NCBI GenBank assembly: GCA_903789505.1
Contig: CAIFEU010000001.1
Location: forward strand, 8,527-32,343
Source: an uncultured Coriobacteriales bacterium
GTDB taxonomy: Bacteria > Actinomycetota > Coriobacteriia > Coriobacteriales > UMGS124
Direction: 5' to 3'
DNA length: 23,817 nucleotides
Shown: piece by piece, positions 7,468 through 14,497 of the stretch
How the letters are laid out: the number at the start of each line of letters is the position of its first letter
How positions within the stretch are numbered: the stretch's first letter is position 1
Notes under the pieces: model-generated
The model's database searches: none
Told to the model about the DNA's origin: nothing
Seen by the model: only the letters and a program-made list of their open reading frames with translations
Translations under genes and position numbers: made by a program

Positions 7468-8632
7468 CCCATCCCCCACATCGGTTGACGTCGAAGCGCG
7501 CCCTCGCGAGGGCGCGGGAAGACCGCGCAGGCGGGGGCGCCTCGAGGGCGCACGCCCGAGAAACGCATATATTAGACATGCCGAGCGTGGCAATTGGGTG
7601 TAGATGGGCCAAGCCCATGCAAACAGCGACGTCCGCGCGAGGCGCGCGCCCGCGGGTGGGGTAGATTCGAGTTGGGAGCGCGACCGTGCGCCCCCAGCCG
7701 ACGGGACGACGCGAAGGGCGGACCCCACCATGACAGCACGCGACGAAACGCACGCGCCCGCACGCGGGCAGGGCTTCCCCGACGACGGGGCGTTCTCGGT
7801 GGGGTCGCTGCCCGACTCGCAGGTGCTGCCCGGCGAGCACGGCCACGGCGAGCTCCAGGAGCTGGTCGATGCCCTGTTCGCGACCAGGATACGCGCCACC
7901 AGCCTGGACCTCATCACCCAGGCGGAGATTCGCGACGTCGACCCCGACACGCTCGAGGTCGTGAACCTGCTCCCGAGCGGCACCTACTTCCGCCACCAGA
8001 TGGTCGACCAGCTCAACTCGATCGTCACCGCCCACGGGTGGGGCACCTCGCTGGGCACCGTCGGCTGATAAGCGCCCGTCCGCCCCCTGCGGCGTCGGCT
8101 CGTCCTTCCCCAGAAGGCGTATCCCGCGCTCGGTGTCCTCGCACAGCTCGACCCCAGGGGTGCGCAGGCACACCCAGGCGAAGTACACGTCGCCGACGCA
8201 CCCCGACGCGTGCAGGCCCACCAGCAGCCAGCACAGCGTAGCGTCACCCACGAGGGCGCCGACGGCGAGCAGGGCGGCGCTGACCACGACCAGCGGTGCA
8301 AGCAGTATCGTGACGAAGGCGGCCCTGCCGTAGCGGGCGCCCGGCGAGGTCGCGTAGAGCATCCCCGACTTGAACCCGAACCTCACGTGCGTCCCGCTGC
8401 CGCCGAGCGCCCTGAAGAACAGGGCGTGCACGAGCTCATGGACGGGCAGGCTGGCGGCGTAGCCCACCGCGGTCCAGGCGACCGTCTGCCAGGCGCCCAG
8501 CGCGTGCGGGGCGAGCAGGGCCACCGGCACCGCGCCCAGCGCGACGACGGCGAGCGCGCACGCCCCCATCACCGTGACGGCGCGCTGCTCGTCCCGACCC
8601 TCCAGGATGTCCAAATCCCTGATGACCCTCAT
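7439..8632 (-). CDS. DUF3267-type membrane zinc metalloprotease (C-terminal extension doubtful)
   Basis: Residues 1-178 (8099-8632) form a recognisable multi-pass protein. Hydrophobic segments lie at about 20-42, 47-73, 104-128 and 131-156. A zinc-protease motif H-E-L-V-H (65-69) lies within the second segment. A later G-D148-V-Y-F could supply the third ligand. This fits the DUF3267 / putative membrane peptidase family. The family-like part ends at R-G-I-R-L-L-G-K-D-E, yet the frame has no stop and continues to 7439, antisense through the whole plus-strand gene at 7730-8068 and 28 bp into the aminotransferase start. That extension is Arg/Gly/Ala-rich and looks like a shadow. Either the true stop was lost to an error, or the protein really is 397 aa. 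The ATG at 8632 has a weak GGGG site. Confidence 0.6.
   Translation of the reverse strand: MRVIRDLDILEGRDEQRAVTVMGACALAVVALGAVPVALLAPHALGAWQTVAWTAVGYAASLPVHELVHALFFRALGGSGTHVRFGFKSGMLYATSPGARYGRAAFVTILLAPLVVVSAALLAVGALVGDATLCWLLVGLHASGCVGDVYFAWVCLRTPGVELCEDTERGIRLLGKDEPTPQGADGRLSADGAQRGAPPVGGDDRVELVDHLVAEVGAAREQVHDLERVGVDVANLRLGDEVQAGGAYPGREQGIDQLLELAVAVLAGQHLRVGQRPHRERPVVGEALPACGRVRFVACCHGGVRPSRRPVGWGRTVALPTRIYPTRGRAPRADVAVCMGLAHLHPIATLGMSNICVSRACALEAPPPARSSRALARARFDVNRCGGWDEDAWLVLR
7497..7516. promoter_or_regulatory. 20-bp perfect palindrome in the aminotransferase leader
   Basis: CGCGCCCTCG is followed at once by its reverse complement, with no spacer. It lies between the predicted transcription start and the ribosome site, 30 bp upstream of the start codon. 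It could be a repressor operator or, in RNA, a strong hairpin. No regulator can be assigned. Confidence 0.5.
7566..7593 (-). promoter_or_regulatory. Predicted promoter for the aminotransferase-menG run
   Basis: On the minus strand TTGCCA (7588-7593) is followed after 16 bp by TATATG (7566-7571), a good vegetative-type pair in an unusually AT-rich patch. The expected start of transcription is near 7559, giving a leader of about 90 bases. Confidence 0.55.
7592..7618. promoter_or_regulatory. Shared 11-mer plus inverted repeat upstream of the aminotransferase promoter
   Basis: The plus-strand word AATTGGGTGTA (7592-7602) overlaps the -35 box and recurs exactly at 18365-18375, upstream of the FAD reductase and in the same orientation to that gene. 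Next to it lies the inverted repeat ATGGGC-CAA-GCCCAT (7604-7618). Together they look like an upstream control region. Confidence 0.4.
7730..8068 (+). CDS. Small conserved-type hypothetical protein
   Basis: A 112-aa cytoplasmic protein without a family I recognise. The first 40 residues are Pro/Gly-rich. The remainder looks folded: E-L-Q-E-L-V-D-A-L-F-A-T-R-I-R-A-T-S-L-D-L-I-T-Q-A-E-I-R-D-V-D, then T-Y-F-R-H-Q-M-V-D-Q-L-N-S-I-V. Third codon positions are nearly all G or C in this frame, which supports real coding against the antisense frame. The ATG at 7730 has GGCGGA seven bases upstream. It ends in tandem stops (TGA TAA) and converges with the DUF3267-type gene. Confidence 0.65.
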   Translation: MTARDETHAPARGQGFPDDGAFSVGSLPDSQVLPGEHGHGELQELVDALFATRIRATSLDLITQAEIRDVDPDTLEVVNLLPSGTYFRHQMVDQLNSIVTAHGWGTSLGTVG

Positions 8633-8701
8633 GGCAGCCCCGACGCCGTCGGCGGGCACCTGCCCCCGCGCGGCTCCCGGCGCCCGACCGGGCTGCGCGC
8701 A

Positions 8702-8717
8702 GGGACGGGCCCGTCCC
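8702..8717. promoter_or_regulatory. 16-bp perfect palindrome
   Basis: GGGACGGG is directly followed by CCCGTCCC. It lies about 70 bp upstream of the membrane protease start, just after its predicted transcription start. Operator or leader hairpin. Confidence 0.4.
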
Positions 8718-8733
8718 CCTCGTGACGCGCCCG

Positions 8734-8742
8734 ATTCTATCA
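8734..8742 (-). promoter_or_regulatory. Extended -10 promoter for the membrane protease gene
   Basis: The minus strand reads TG-A-TAGAAT, an extended -10 element without a clear -35. Transcription would start near 8727. It is back to back with the metG promoter. Confidence 0.4.
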
Positions 8743-8769
8743 TGGGGACACACCGACGCGCGGAGCCTG

Positions 8770-8778
8770 TGCGATAAT
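8770..8778 (+). promoter_or_regulatory. Extended -10 promoter for the MetRS-like gene
   Basis: TG-C-GATAAT matches an extended -10. No good -35 is seen. The expected start is near 8785, leaving a leader of about 120 bases that contains a hairpin at 8868-8887 but no T-box sequence that I can recognise. Confidence 0.45.
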
Positions 8779-8867
8779 CGCATCCCAGCCAGCGCCAAGC
8801 GCCGCACAGTCTATCGCCGCCCCGACCGCCGCCCGACAGGGCCGCGCCTCGGGGCGGCGCGCACATC

Positions 8868-8887
8868 GCCCGTCGGCACGGACGGGC
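8868..8887 (+). promoter_or_regulatory. Leader hairpin before the MetRS-like gene
   Basis: GCCCGTC and GACGGGC form a 7-bp stem with a 6-base loop, ending six bases before the GAGGAG ribosome site. A hairpin with nearly the same arms follows the gene at 10941-10961. Confidence 0.4.
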
Positions 8888-8906
8888 CGAGCCGAGGAGC
8901 CAACCC

Positions 8907-10925
8907 ATGTCGGACACCACCTCACCGAGCACCGCCGACCGCCCCATCTGGCCCAAGCGGGCCATCGTCACCGGCGGCGAGCCCTATGGCAACAAGGACC
9001 TGCACTTCGGGCACATCAGCGGCGTCTTCGTGCCCGCGGACTTCTACGCGCGCTTCCTGCGCGACCGCATCGGCCGCGAGAACGTCGCCTTCATCTCCGC
9101 CACCGACTGCTACGGCTCCCCCATCATGGAGGGCTACCGCAAGCGCGTCGAGGGCGAGGGCTACGCGGGGACCATCAGGGACTACGTCGCCGAGAACCAC
9201 GAGCGCCAGGCGGACGCCCTGCGCATGTACGACATCTCGCTCGACATGTTCTCCGGCAGCGCGCTCGAGCCCGAGGCGCACGCCCACAACCGCCTCACCG
9301 CCCAGGTCATCGAGCGCCTGCACGAGCGCGGCACGCTGAGCCTGCGCCAGACGCGCCAGTTCTACGATCCCCAGGCGCGCACGTTCCTCAACGGCCGCCA
9401 GGTCCAGGGCCACTGCCCGGTCGAGGGATGCAAGAGCGAGAAGGCATACGCCGACGAGTGCGACCTGGGCCACCAGTTCGAGCCCGAGGAGCTGATCGCG
9501 CCCGTGTCGCAGCTCACCGGCTGCACGCCCGAGCTGCGCCCGGTCAACAACTGGTACTTCGACCTGCCGAGCTACCGCGACTTCATCGCCTCCGAGGTCG
9601 AGCGGCAGCGCGCGGACGAGCGCGTGCGCCCCATCGTTCCCTCGACGGTCTCCGAGTGGCTGATGCCCCCGGTCATCTACGTCCAGAACAAGTTCCGCGA
9701 GGACTACGAGCGCGTCGCCTCCCACCTGCCCGAACACGAGGTCTCCCCGGTGGAGGGCAAGCCCTCGTTCGCGCTGACGTTCTCCGACTGGCAGAGTCGC
9801 GACGAGGCGCACGAGACGCTCACGGCCGCCGGGGTGCGCGTGCGCACCGGCAAGACGCTGCTGCCGTTCCGCATCACCGGCAACATCGACTGGGGCGTGC
9901 CCGCGCCCGCGATCGACGGCGTCGAAGGGCTGACCACCTGGTGCTGGCCCGAGTCGCTGTGGGCGCCCATCTCGATCACCGACGCCCTCCTGGAGCAGGA
10001 CGCCCGCGAGGGGGCGGGTCGCTACTCCTCCGACGACTGGCGCGACTGGTGGTGCTCGCCCGACGCCGTGCAGTACCAGTTCATCGGCCAGGACAACATC
10101 TACTTCTACTGCGTCGCGCAGCCGGCGATGTGGGAGGCGCTCGGGTGGGGCCTCACGCAGAGCGTCGCGATCGCCAACTACCACATCCTGTTCATGGGCA
10201 AGAAGGCGTCGAGCTCGGGTGCGGTCAAGCCCCCGATGGCGCGCGACCTGCTGCGCTGGTACACGGCGGAGCAGCTGCGCGCGCACTGGCTCTCCCTTGA
10301 CCTGGGCGCCCGCCCGGTGAGCTTCTCGCCCAAGCCGCTTGACCCCAAGGCCGCCGGCAACCCCGCGGCGGTCGACCCGGTCCTCAAGGAGTCCGCCCTG
10401 CTCACCAACGTGTTCAACCGCCTGGCGCGCTCGTGCTTCTACGGCGCCGCCGGCGCCACCGACGGCAGGATCCCCTCAGGCAGGCCCAACGACGAGGTCG
10501 TCGCCGAATGCGAGCGCGCGCTGCTCGACTTCGAGCGCCAGATGTACCTCACCAACCTGCCCGCCGCCATGCACGTGGCAGAGGACCTGATTCGCGCCGC
10601 GAACAAGCGCTGGAGCGACGCGAGCAAGGCGGCGAAGAATGCCGGCGACGGCGAGGGATACGTCGCGGCGCTGCGCGACGCCTTCCACGAGCTGCGCTGC
10701 GCGACGCTGCTGATGCACCCGGCGGTGCCGCGGGGCTGCGAGAAGATCCGCGCCCACTTCGACTTCGACGAGGGGCTCTTCTTCAGCTGGGACACCGCGT
10801 TCCTGACGCTCGACGAGCTGACCCAGCGCGCCGGCGAGCGGCCCGGCGAGCATAGGGTGGTCGCGCTCGAGCCTCACTACGACTTCTTCGAGCGCCACCC
10901 GAGCCAGCTCAAGCCCAGGGGCTAG
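8907..10925 (+). CDS. metG: Methionyl-tRNA synthetase-like class I tRNA ligase
   Basis: Class I aminoacyl-tRNA synthetase of the MetRS type (672 aa), with the order Rossmann half, zinc knuckle, KMSKS region, then a helical anticodon-binding domain. The HIGH motif reads H33-F-G-H36. The knuckle uses C170-x4-C175 ... C185-x3-H189 rather than two CxxC pairs. The MetRS string after it (E-L-I-A-P-V-S-Q-L-T-G-C-T-P) and G-N-I-D-W-G-V-P-A-P are well conserved. The KMSKS loop reads K433-A-S-S-S437, so the second, catalytically important Lys is Ser. No EMAP-II tRNA-binding domain is present. It could be the housekeeping enzyme with an unusual loop or a paralogue with another job. The start has GAGGAG eight bases upstream. 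Confidence 0.8.
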   Translation: MSDTTSPSTADRPIWPKRAIVTGGEPYGNKDLHFGHISGVFVPADFYARFLRDRIGRENVAFISATDCYGSPIMEGYRKRVEGEGYAGTIRDYVAENHERQADALRMYDISLDMFSGSALEPEAHAHNRLTAQVIERLHERGTLSLRQTRQFYDPQARTFLNGRQVQGHCPVEGCKSEKAYADECDLGHQFEPEELIAPVSQLTGCTPELRPVNNWYFDLPSYRDFIASEVERQRADERVRPIVPSTVSEWLMPPVIYVQNKFREDYERVASHLPEHEVSPVEGKPSFALTFSDWQSRDEAHETLTAAGVRVRTGKTLLPFRITGNIDWGVPAPAIDGVEGLTTWCWPESLWAPISITDALLEQDAREGAGRYSSDDWRDWWCSPDAVQYQFIGQDNIYFYCVAQPAMWEALGWGLTQSVAIANYHILFMGKKASSSGAVKPPMARDLLRWYTAEQLRAHWLSLDLGARPVSFSPKPLDPKAAGNPAAVDPVLKESALLTNVFNRLARSCFYGAAGATDGRIPSGRPNDEVVAECERALLDFERQMYLTNLPAAMHVAEDLIRAANKRWSDASKAAKNAGDGEGYVAALRDAFHELRCATLLMHPAVPRGCEKIRAHFDFDEGLFFSWDTAFLTLDELTQRAGERPGEHRVVALEPHYDFFERHPSQLKPRG

Positions 10926-10932
10926 ACCCGGC

Positions 10933-10991
10933 ACGCCCCCGCCCGTCGGTACCGCACGGGCTTTAGGGCGGGACGCGCGAGGCGGGGGCGT
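10933..10991 (+). terminator. Nested hairpin after the MetRS-like gene
   Basis: The inner stem GCCCGT / ACGGGC (10941-10946, 10956-10961) is followed by TTT. It is enclosed by a perfect 11-bp repeat (ACGCCCCCGCC, 10933-10943, with its complement at 10981-10991). The inner hairpin fits a short-U-tract terminator. The outer pairing is an alternative fold and could make read-through conditional. Confidence 0.5.
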
Positions 10992-11000
10992 ATGTGTGCT

Positions 11001-11169
11001 CGATGAGTAGTTGGCCCGTGATGGGCCGTCTCATCGTCTACCAAAATGGTAGATGTGTTAAGGTGAGCGACATCCCGGCGCCGGGACAGCGCGGTCGCGC
11101 GGCCGCCGGCGCATCACGATTCCATGCACATGTTCGCGCCGGCCGCCATGGGGGTGGGCCGCGCGACCG
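11001..11169 (+). promoter_or_regulatory. Highly structured serC leader / candidate regulatory RNA
   Basis: Four perfect inverted repeats lie in series. (1) CGATGAG 11001-11007 pairs with 11030-11036, enclosing GGCCC/GGGCC (11013-11027). (2) TCTACCA-AAA-TGGTAGA at 11037-11053 abuts it with no gap. (3) A 14-bp palindrome TCCCGGCGCCGGGA occupies 11073-11086. (4) A 13-bp stem (11092-11104 with 11157-11169) encloses an 8-bp stem (11105-11112 with 11136-11143) and a 13-base bulge. The ribosome site (11177-11183) is left free just after the last stem. No known riboswitch signature was recognised; part 2 could instead be a protein operator. I see no coding frame in this spacer. Confidence 0.5.
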
Positions 11170-11193
11170 TCAGCGAGGGGAGGCCAGCTCGTC

Positions 11194-12324
11194 GTGCGCG
11201 TCGCAAACTTCAATGCCGGTCCGGCTGCCCTTCCCGAGGACGTCCTTCGCCAGGCGGCCGACGAGATGCTCGACTACCAGGGCTGTGGCATGTCCGTCAT
11301 GGAGATGAGCCACCGCAGCCCCGAGTTCAAGCGCATCATCGAGGCGGCGGAGGCGGACGTCCGCGACCTGTACGCGATTCCCGACAACTACCGCGTCCTG
11401 TTCATGCAGGGCGGGGGCACGGGCCAGTTCGCCGCCGTCCCCATGAACCTGATGCGTCGCGGCGTCGCCGACTACGTGGTCTCGGGCCGCTGGGCGCTCA
11501 AGGCGCAGCAGGAGGCGGCGAAGTACGGGACCGCCAACGTGTTGGCGACGAGCGAGGGGACCGGCTACGACCGCATCCCCGACTGCTCCGGTCTGGAGCC
11601 CACGCCGGGCGCCGATTACGTCTACATCTGCGCGAACGAGACCGTGAACGGGACGCGCTATCACGAGTTCCCGCGGACCGGTGACGTTCCCCTGGTCGCG
11701 GACATCTCGAGCTGCATGCTCTCCGAGCCGCTCGACGTCTCGCAGTTCGGCCTGGTGTGGGGCGGCGTGCAGAAGAACGTGGGGCCCGCCGGCGTCGTCA
11801 TCGTCATCATCCGCGACGACCTCGTCCGCGAGCCCGCACTCCCCATCACGCCGACCGTGTTCGACTACAAGGTCGCCGCAGACAACGGCTCGCTGTACAA
11901 CACGCCGCCATGCTGGAACATCTACATGTGCGACCTGGTGTTCAAGTGGCTCAAGGCCCAAGGCGGCATGGAGGAGATCGGGCGTCGCAACCATGCGAAG
12001 GCCGAGCTGCTCTATCGCCGCATCGACGACAGCTCCCTGTTCCGCGGCACCGCGGACCCGGCGAGCAGGTCGACGATGAACGTCACGTTCACGACCGGGA
12101 ACCCCGAGCTTGACGCCGCCTTCGTCGCCCGGGCAAAGGCAGACGGCCTGGTGGGCGTCAAGGGACACCGCAGCGTCGGCGGCATGCGTGCCAGCCTGTA
12201 CAACGCCGTCACGCTCGATGACGTCCGCTCTCTGATCGCCTGCATGGACGCCTTCGAGCGCGACCACGCCGGCTCGGCAGCCTCCTCATCCTCCAGCTCC
12301 ACCTCGAGCGCGTCGTCTATCTAG
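11194..12324 (+). CDS. serC: Phosphoserine aminotransferase
   Basis: PLP enzyme converting 3-phosphohydroxypyruvate and glutamate to phosphoserine and 2-oxoglutarate, the second step of serine synthesis. The 376-aa protein begins V-A-N-F-N-A-G-P-A-A-L-P, typical of SerC. It has M-S-V-M-E-M-S-H-R-S, the phosphate-binding Q-G-G-G-T-G-Q-F, D-I-S-S and the PLP lysine in V-W-G-G-V-Q-K-N-V-G-P-A-G. It ends K-G-H-R-S-V-G-G-M-R-A-S-L-Y-N-A, also diagnostic, followed by a tail of almost only Ser. The start is GTG at 11194, with GGGGAGG ten bases upstream. It is the first gene of a serC-serA-thrH run. Confidence 0.95.
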   Translation: MRVANFNAGPAALPEDVLRQAADEMLDYQGCGMSVMEMSHRSPEFKRIIEAAEADVRDLYAIPDNYRVLFMQGGGTGQFAAVPMNLMRRGVADYVVSGRWALKAQQEAAKYGTANVLATSEGTGYDRIPDCSGLEPTPGADYVYICANETVNGTRYHEFPRTGDVPLVADISSCMLSEPLDVSQFGLVWGGVQKNVGPAGVVIVIIRDDLVREPALPITPTVFDYKVAADNGSLYNTPPCWNIYMCDLVFKWLKAQGGMEEIGRRNHAKAELLYRRIDDSSLFRGTADPASRSTMNVTFTTGNPELDAAFVARAKADGLVGVKGHRSVGGMRASLYNAVTLDDVRSLIACMDAFERDHAGSAASSSSSSTSSASSI

Positions 12325-12366
12325 CCGGCGCGCGGGACGTCGCGCCGGCCCGTCGGGAGGCGGGCC
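12324..12366 (+). terminator. Tandem hairpins after serC
   Basis: A 9-bp stem GCCGGCGCG / CGCGCCGGC (12324-12349) starts at the last base of the serC stop. A second, overlapping stem GGCCCG / CGGGCC spans 12347-12366. The two are mutually exclusive at their border and there is no U-tract. They may separate serC from serA expression. Confidence 0.4.
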
Positions 12367-12404
12367 GGACGCACGGACCCAGATGCTCGCGCGTCGGCAC
12401 CCCT

Positions 12405-12512
12405 GCGCCAGGTGACGTTGCCCTGGGACGACAGGGCTGGCGCCCTCCCCCTCATTCATACGCACACACGACCCGCAGAGCCATCCCGCGCTCTCGGACG
12501 CGACGCGTCGCG
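12405..12512 (+). promoter_or_regulatory. Structured leader of serA
   Basis: GCGCCA (12405-12410) and GCCCTG (12420-12425) pair with the contiguous CAGGGC-TGGCGC (12432-12443), forming a 12-bp stem with one 9-base bulge. Further down lies a 14-bp palindrome, CGCGACGCGTCGCG (12499-12512). A serA-specific promoter may lie between them (AT-rich patch 12453-12460), but no convincing -35/-10 pair was found. Confidence 0.35.
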
Positions 12513-12556
12513 CGCCGCGTCGAGGGGACGCGAGCCAAGCCCACAGGAGGACAACC

Positions 12557-13732
12557 ATGCGCTACATCAAGACGATCGACAACATCACCAAGGCTGGCTT
12601 CACCGAGTTCGGCGAGGGCTACCGCATCACCGACGACGTCGACCAGGCCGAAGCCATCATCATCCGCAGCTCGAGCATGCATGACATGCACCTGCCCAAG
12701 AACATCCGCGCGGTGGCGCGCGCCGGCGCGGGCTTCAACAACATCCCGACCGACCGCTTCGCCCAGGAGGGCATCGTCGTGTTCAACACGCCGGGCGCAA
12801 ACTCCAACGCGGTCAAGGAGCTGATGGTCAGCCTGTTCGTGCTCGCCTCGCGCGACGTGCTGGGCGGCATCGCCTGGTGCCGCGCGCATGAGGACGACCC
12901 CGACGCCTACAAGAACGCGGAGAAGGCCAAGAAGGCGTTCGTGGGGCAGGAGATCAAGGGTCGCACGGTCGGCGTCGTGGGCCTGGGCAACGTGGGTTCG
13001 AAGGTCGCCAACGCGCTGGTCGACCTCGGCATGACGGTCTACGGGTATGACCCCTACATCGCCGTCAAGGACGCCTGGCAGCTCTCGCGTGACGTCCGCC
13101 GCGTGAGCGACCTGGACGAGCTGTGCCGCGAGAGCGAGTACCTCACCGTCCACGTCCCGTTCAAGGAGGACACCGAGGGCATGATCGGAGAGGCACAGCT
13201 GGCGGAGATGCCCGAGGGCGGCGTGGTCTTCAACTACTCGCGCGAGCGCATCGTCAACGAGGATGCCATCGACGCGGCGCTGCGCAGCGGGCACATCCGC
13301 CGCTACCTCACCGACTTCGCCACGCCCAAGGCGCTCAAGATGCCCAACACGATCGTCACGCCCCACACCGGCGCGGGCACCGGCGAAGCGGAGGTCAACT
13401 GCGCCAACATGGCGCTCGCGCAGGTCAAGGACTACCTCGAGAACGGCAACATCACCAACTCGGTGAACTACCCCGCAATCAGCCTGGGGGCGCGTCGTGA
13501 CCCGCAGCGCCTGGTTGCCCTGCACGCCAACGTCCCCAACATGATCGGACAGATCACCGCCACGCTCGCCGGCGAGGGGCTCAACATCCAGCGCATGGCC
13601 AACGATGCCGCGGGCGCCAACGCCGTGACCCTCGTCGATCTCGACCGCCCCGTCTCGGCGGACGCATACAACAAAATCATGGGCATCGAGGGCATGTGGC
13701 GCGTCCGCACGATCGACGACACCAGCAAGTAG
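12557..13732 (+). CDS. serA: D-3-phosphoglycerate dehydrogenase with ACT domain
   Basis: NAD-dependent 2-hydroxyacid dehydrogenase for the first step of serine synthesis. Substrate-domain motif R-A-G-A-G-F-N-N-I-P. NAD motif G142-L-G-N-V-G147 with the following acidic residue in G-Y-D-P-Y. Catalytic Arg in N-Y-S-R-E-R-I-V and His in T-P-H-T-G-A. The acidic residue expected before that His (usually in D-F-P-x-x-E) reads D-F-A-T-P-K, so the His-Glu pair may be altered. A C-terminal ACT domain (about 318-391, starting L-H-A-N-V-P-N-M-I-G-Q-I-T) suggests serine feedback. At 391 aa it is the short ACT-only type. AGGAGG lies six bases before the ATG. Confidence 0.94.
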   Translation: MRYIKTIDNITKAGFTEFGEGYRITDDVDQAEAIIIRSSSMHDMHLPKNIRAVARAGAGFNNIPTDRFAQEGIVVFNTPGANSNAVKELMVSLFVLASRDVLGGIAWCRAHEDDPDAYKNAEKAKKAFVGQEIKGRTVGVVGLGNVGSKVANALVDLGMTVYGYDPYIAVKDAWQLSRDVRRVSDLDELCRESEYLTVHVPFKEDTEGMIGEAQLAEMPEGGVVFNYSRERIVNEDAIDAALRSGHIRRYLTDFATPKALKMPNTIVTPHTGAGTGEAEVNCANMALAQVKDYLENGNITNSVNYPAISLGARRDPQRLVALHANVPNMIGQITATLAGEGLNIQRMANDAAGANAVTLVDLDRPVSADAYNKIMGIEGMWRVRTIDDTSK

Positions 13733-13834
13733 TCTCCCCCTGACGCGCGGCCGCCCGCCCGAGCGATGGCGGCCGCGTGTCGGACCGTCAGCCAGGATGG
13801 CCCTGCCGGGCCGCGAGGAAGGAACCGAAAGAGC

Positions 13835-14440
13835 ATGTATGTCGTCTGCCTGGACCTCGAGACCACGCTCGTGCCCGAGTTCTGGATCGAGATAGCCCGC
13901 GCCACGGGCATCGAGGAGCTGCGTCGCACCACGCGCGACGAGCCCGACTACGACCTGCTCATGCGCCAACGCATCAAGACCCTGCGCGAGCACGGCATCG
14001 GGATGGACCGCATCGAGAGCATCGTCGCCGGCGTCGAGCCGCTGCCCGGCGCGAAGGACTTCCTCGACGCCCTGCGCGCCGAGACGCAGGTGATTCTGCT
14101 GTCGGACACGTTCCGGCAGTTCGCGCACCCGATGATGGAGAAGCTCGGCTGGCCCACCATCTTCTACAACGAGTTGTCCGTCGACGCCGACGGCTTCATC
14201 GACGGCTACCACATGCGCGTCGACCACATGAAGCTCGCCAGCGTGCGCGCCCTGCAGTCCATCGGGTTCGACACGATGGCGGTGGGAGACAGCTTCAACG
14301 ACGTCGAGATGATTCGCGCCAGCGCGCATGGGTGGCTCATCCATGGCTCGCAGGCCGTCGTCGCCGCCAACCCCGACATCGCACACTTCGACGACTACCC
14401 CAGCCTGCTGGCGGCAATCGAGCGGCAGCTGGGCGCATAG
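13835..14440 (+). CDS. thrH: ThrH-type phosphoserine phosphatase
   Basis: HAD-superfamily phosphatase for the last step of serine synthesis; ThrH of Pseudomonas also transfers phosphate to homoserine. Motif I is C-L-D7-L-E-T-T-L-V-P-E, the ThrH form (D-L-E) rather than SerB's D-x-D-S. T-T-R-D-E-P-D-Y-D-x-L-M, motif II L-S-D-T-F, the motif III Lys in D-H-M-K and motif IV G-D-S-F-N-D all match. The length (201 aa) is typical. The start is ATG at 13835 with GGAAGGA about 12 bases upstream. It lies 102 bp behind serA and completes the pathway in one run. Confidence 0.92.
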   Translation: MYVVCLDLETTLVPEFWIEIARATGIEELRRTTRDEPDYDLLMRQRIKTLREHGIGMDRIESIVAGVEPLPGAKDFLDALRAETQVILLSDTFRQFAHPMMEKLGWPTIFYNELSVDADGFIDGYHMRVDHMKLASVRALQSIGFDTMAVGDSFNDVEMIRASAHGWLIHGSQAVVAANPDIAHFDDYPSLLAAIERQLGA

Positions 14441-14485
14441 CCTCTGCCGGCGAGAGGCGTGCGGGAGACCTCCCGCCGGCAGGGG
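14441..14485. terminator. Bidirectional hairpin between thrH and the S41 gene
   Basis: CTGCCGGCG (14444-14452) pairs perfectly with 14474-14482 and extends outward through a G-U pair to 12 bp. An inner GAGG/CCTC stem is also possible. It sits exactly between two converging genes, so it likely ends transcription from both sides despite lacking U-tracts. Confidence 0.55.
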
Positions 14486-14497
14486 TCCATGCGGGCG

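Noticed and set aside
8779..8906. T-box riboswitch before the MetRS-like gene
   Set aside because: I could not find a T-box sequence or an antiterminator/terminator pair; only a short hairpin is visible.
10994..11308. A possible leader peptide or small protein before serC
   Set aside because: The frame overlaps the serC start by over 100 bases, has no ribosome site, and its codons cross the perfect inverted repeats, so structure explains the sequence better.
12452..14386. A 644-codon open frame on the minus strand
   Set aside because: It mirrors serA and thrH, both certain from their motifs.
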